From: JAJRRA01 sp048636595
Lineage (GTDB): Bacteria; Pseudomonadota; Gammaproteobacteria; Xanthomonadales; SZUA-36
Direction of reading: 5' to 3'
DNA: 8,264 bases
Assembly: GCA_048636595.1 (NCBI GenBank)
Contig: JAIVWI010000138.1
Coordinates: 1 to 8,264 of the forward strand
A program made the translations under genes and the position numbers. Below are positions 7,344 to 8,264 of the stretch, in pieces. Numbering within the stretch: the first letter of the stretch is position 1; each line of letters opens with the position of its first letter. The notes below the pieces were generated by a model. The model was not told the DNA's origin, did no database searches, and saw only the letters and a list, made by a program, of their open reading frames with translations.

Positions 7344-8148
7344 AATTTTACTCCCGGCACTGGCCATTCTGCTGGTCGCACCAACAAAGAGTAACGCAGA
7401 AGGTTTTGCGGTACTGGTTGCACCACCGCGTTTCGAGTTACATGCCAATGCGGGTGAGCTGGTACGCGACCATGTTGAAATCACCAACCCGGGTGACAGC
7501 GCGGTTACCTTTCTGTTGCGTACCGCCGACTGGGACATGACGGCTGAAGGCTCGGCAAGCTTCTACCCCCCGGAGCTGCAACCGGGCAGTTGCCGTCCCT
7601 GGGTGCGGATTGAACGGCACAAAATTCACCTGCCTGCACAGGGCAAGAAGCGCTATCGCTTCCAGATACAGGTGCCGGAAGATGCTCCACCGGGTGAAGG
7701 ACGTGTCGCCCTGCTGGTTGAAGCACCACCGGAAGATGCTGTCCAGGCACAGGCAAGTTCCTTAAACCTGCCGATACGCGGCCGTATTGCCATCGTGATT
7801 TACCTCGCTGTGGGTGGCGCACAACCGGAGTTGCAGATCAGGGACATGGTGCTGGAACTGCACAATGAGAAGCCAAGGCCGGTTATTATCGTGGAGAATA
7901 CCGGCAACGCCCATGGCCGCACGGCCGGTTATGCTGAAGCCATCGATGCAACCGGCAAACGTTTTGATTTCGAGATTACTCCACTGCCGATACTGGCGGG
8001 ACAAACACGCCGTATTCCGCTATACCAACCGAGCATTGACGATCGTACGCCCGAAGACTATACGACACCGCTGGAAATCTCCGGTAATCTTGAGTGGGGC
8101 AGCGGTACTCTAAAAATAGAGAAACGCGTGCTGACAATGCCGGAATAA
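7318..8148 (+). CDS. Periplasmic PapD-like (Ig-fold) pilus assembly chaperone
   Basis: The 276 residues begin with a signal peptide ending in SNA (cleavage about 27/28). Mature features fit the PapD-like family: an N-terminal Ig-like strand FAVLVAPPRFEL with R38, HVEITNPGDSAVTFLLR at 52-68, PWVRIERHKIHLPAQGKKRYRFQIQVP around 94-120 (compare the W-I ... P ... i-L-P pattern), and a hydrophobic alternating strand LNLPIRGRIAIVIYLAV at 149-165 that would match the G1 donor strand, with R156 near the usual basic anchor residue. The second domain runs from about 170 to 270. Such proteins hold pilin subunits in the periplasm by donor-strand complementation and pass them to an outer-membrane usher. 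The ATG lies 26 bp inside the previous gene, with a GGA 9 bases upstream. Similarity is moderate: a generic Ig-like periplasmic protein is the alternative. Confidence 0.72.
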   Translation: MISKLLLHRILLPALAILLVAPTKSNAEGFAVLVAPPRFELHANAGELVRDHVEITNPGDSAVTFLLRTADWDMTAEGSASFYPPELQPGSCRPWVRIERHKIHLPAQGKKRYRFQIQVPEDAPPGEGRVALLVEAPPEDAVQAQASSLNLPIRGRIAIVIYLAVGGAQPELQIRDMVLELHNEKPRPVIIVENTGNAHGRTAGYAEAIDATGKRFDFEITPLPILAGQTRRIPLYQPSIDDRTPEDYTTPLEISGNLEWGSGTLKIEKRVLTMPE

Positions 8149-8166
8149 ACGTATCCGGTCCGCACA

Positions 8167-8264
8167 TTATTCGGTTATCTTTCGCAAACCGAAGTCAACG
8201 ATGCTGGTTTGCCGGACACCCACCTGTACCTTCAACGGCGCATCTTCCAGCAGCCCCCAGGGTA
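8167..8264 (-). CDS. C-terminal end of an unidentified protein (partial, convergent)
   Basis: The minus strand is open from the right edge to a TAA at 8167-8169, giving 31 residues that begin PWGLLEDAPLKVQVGVR and end DFGLRKITE. Codon third positions are mostly G or C, as in the other genes of the window, and the peptide has a plausible strand-like ending. It ends 18 bp from the stop of the chaperone-like gene, so the two are convergent. The family was not recognised; a beta-sandwich ending is possible. The opposite strand is also open here but lacks a good start signal. Confidence 0.45.
   Translation of the reverse strand, partial: PWGLLEDAPLKVQVGVRQTSIVDFGLRKITE

Noticed and set aside
8170..8193. 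TTCGGTT / AACCGAA inverted repeat as a terminator for the exported operon
   Set aside because: The 7-bp stem has a 10-nt loop and no T-tract follows, and it lies inside the end of the probable minus-strand gene.

Overview
The window looks like a chromosomal segment of a GC-rich gammaproteobacterium. The evidence is the head-to-head uvrB / class I aminotransferase pair (an arrangement known from Pseudomonas and relatives), short REP-type palindromes built on TGTAGGAGCG, and a FimT-type pseudopilin. The species cannot be named from the sequence. Four genes appear to start at TTG or GTG rather than ATG.

Layout. Positions 1-232 (minus) hold the N-terminal end of a MoxR-family AAA+ ATPase that runs off the left edge. 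Between it and uvrB lies a gene-free stretch (233-483) with a perfect FNR-type palindrome, spaced like a class II FNR promoter for moxR. Positions 484-2496 (minus) are a complete uvrB. Positions 2572-3762 (plus) are a complete PLP-dependent aspartate-type aminotransferase, divergent from uvrB. The gap at 3763-3972 holds an imperfect hairpin and two REP-like elements. Positions 3973-4521 (plus) encode a FimT/GspH-type pseudopilin with a C-terminal GRPR motif.

The centre is an accessory patch. A DUF4160 gene (from 4544) keeps only its first 43 codons and is cut off by an apparently intact IS1182-like insertion sequence (4674-6233). The IS has 15-bp terminal inverted repeats, is flanked by CTAG on both sides, and encodes a full DDE transposase at 4747-6105. 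The DNA right of the IS does not continue DUF4160.

The right part (6316-8148, plus) is a tight three-gene operon with overlapping frames. It encodes two small exported proteins of predicted beta-rich, pilus-subunit-like character and one exported PapD-like (Ig-fold) chaperone. It resembles a chaperone-usher cassette, but no usher follows; the next reading frame (8167-8264) is convergent and ends on the minus strand. This operon is the least explained part of the window. Its upstream region was replaced or shortened by the IS, whose right end lies 82 bp before the chosen TTG start.

uvrB (DNA repair), the aminotransferase (amino-acid metabolism) and moxR are housekeeping-type genes. FimT points to type IV pili and possibly DNA uptake. 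The exported operon points to a surface structure or periplasmic assembly function.
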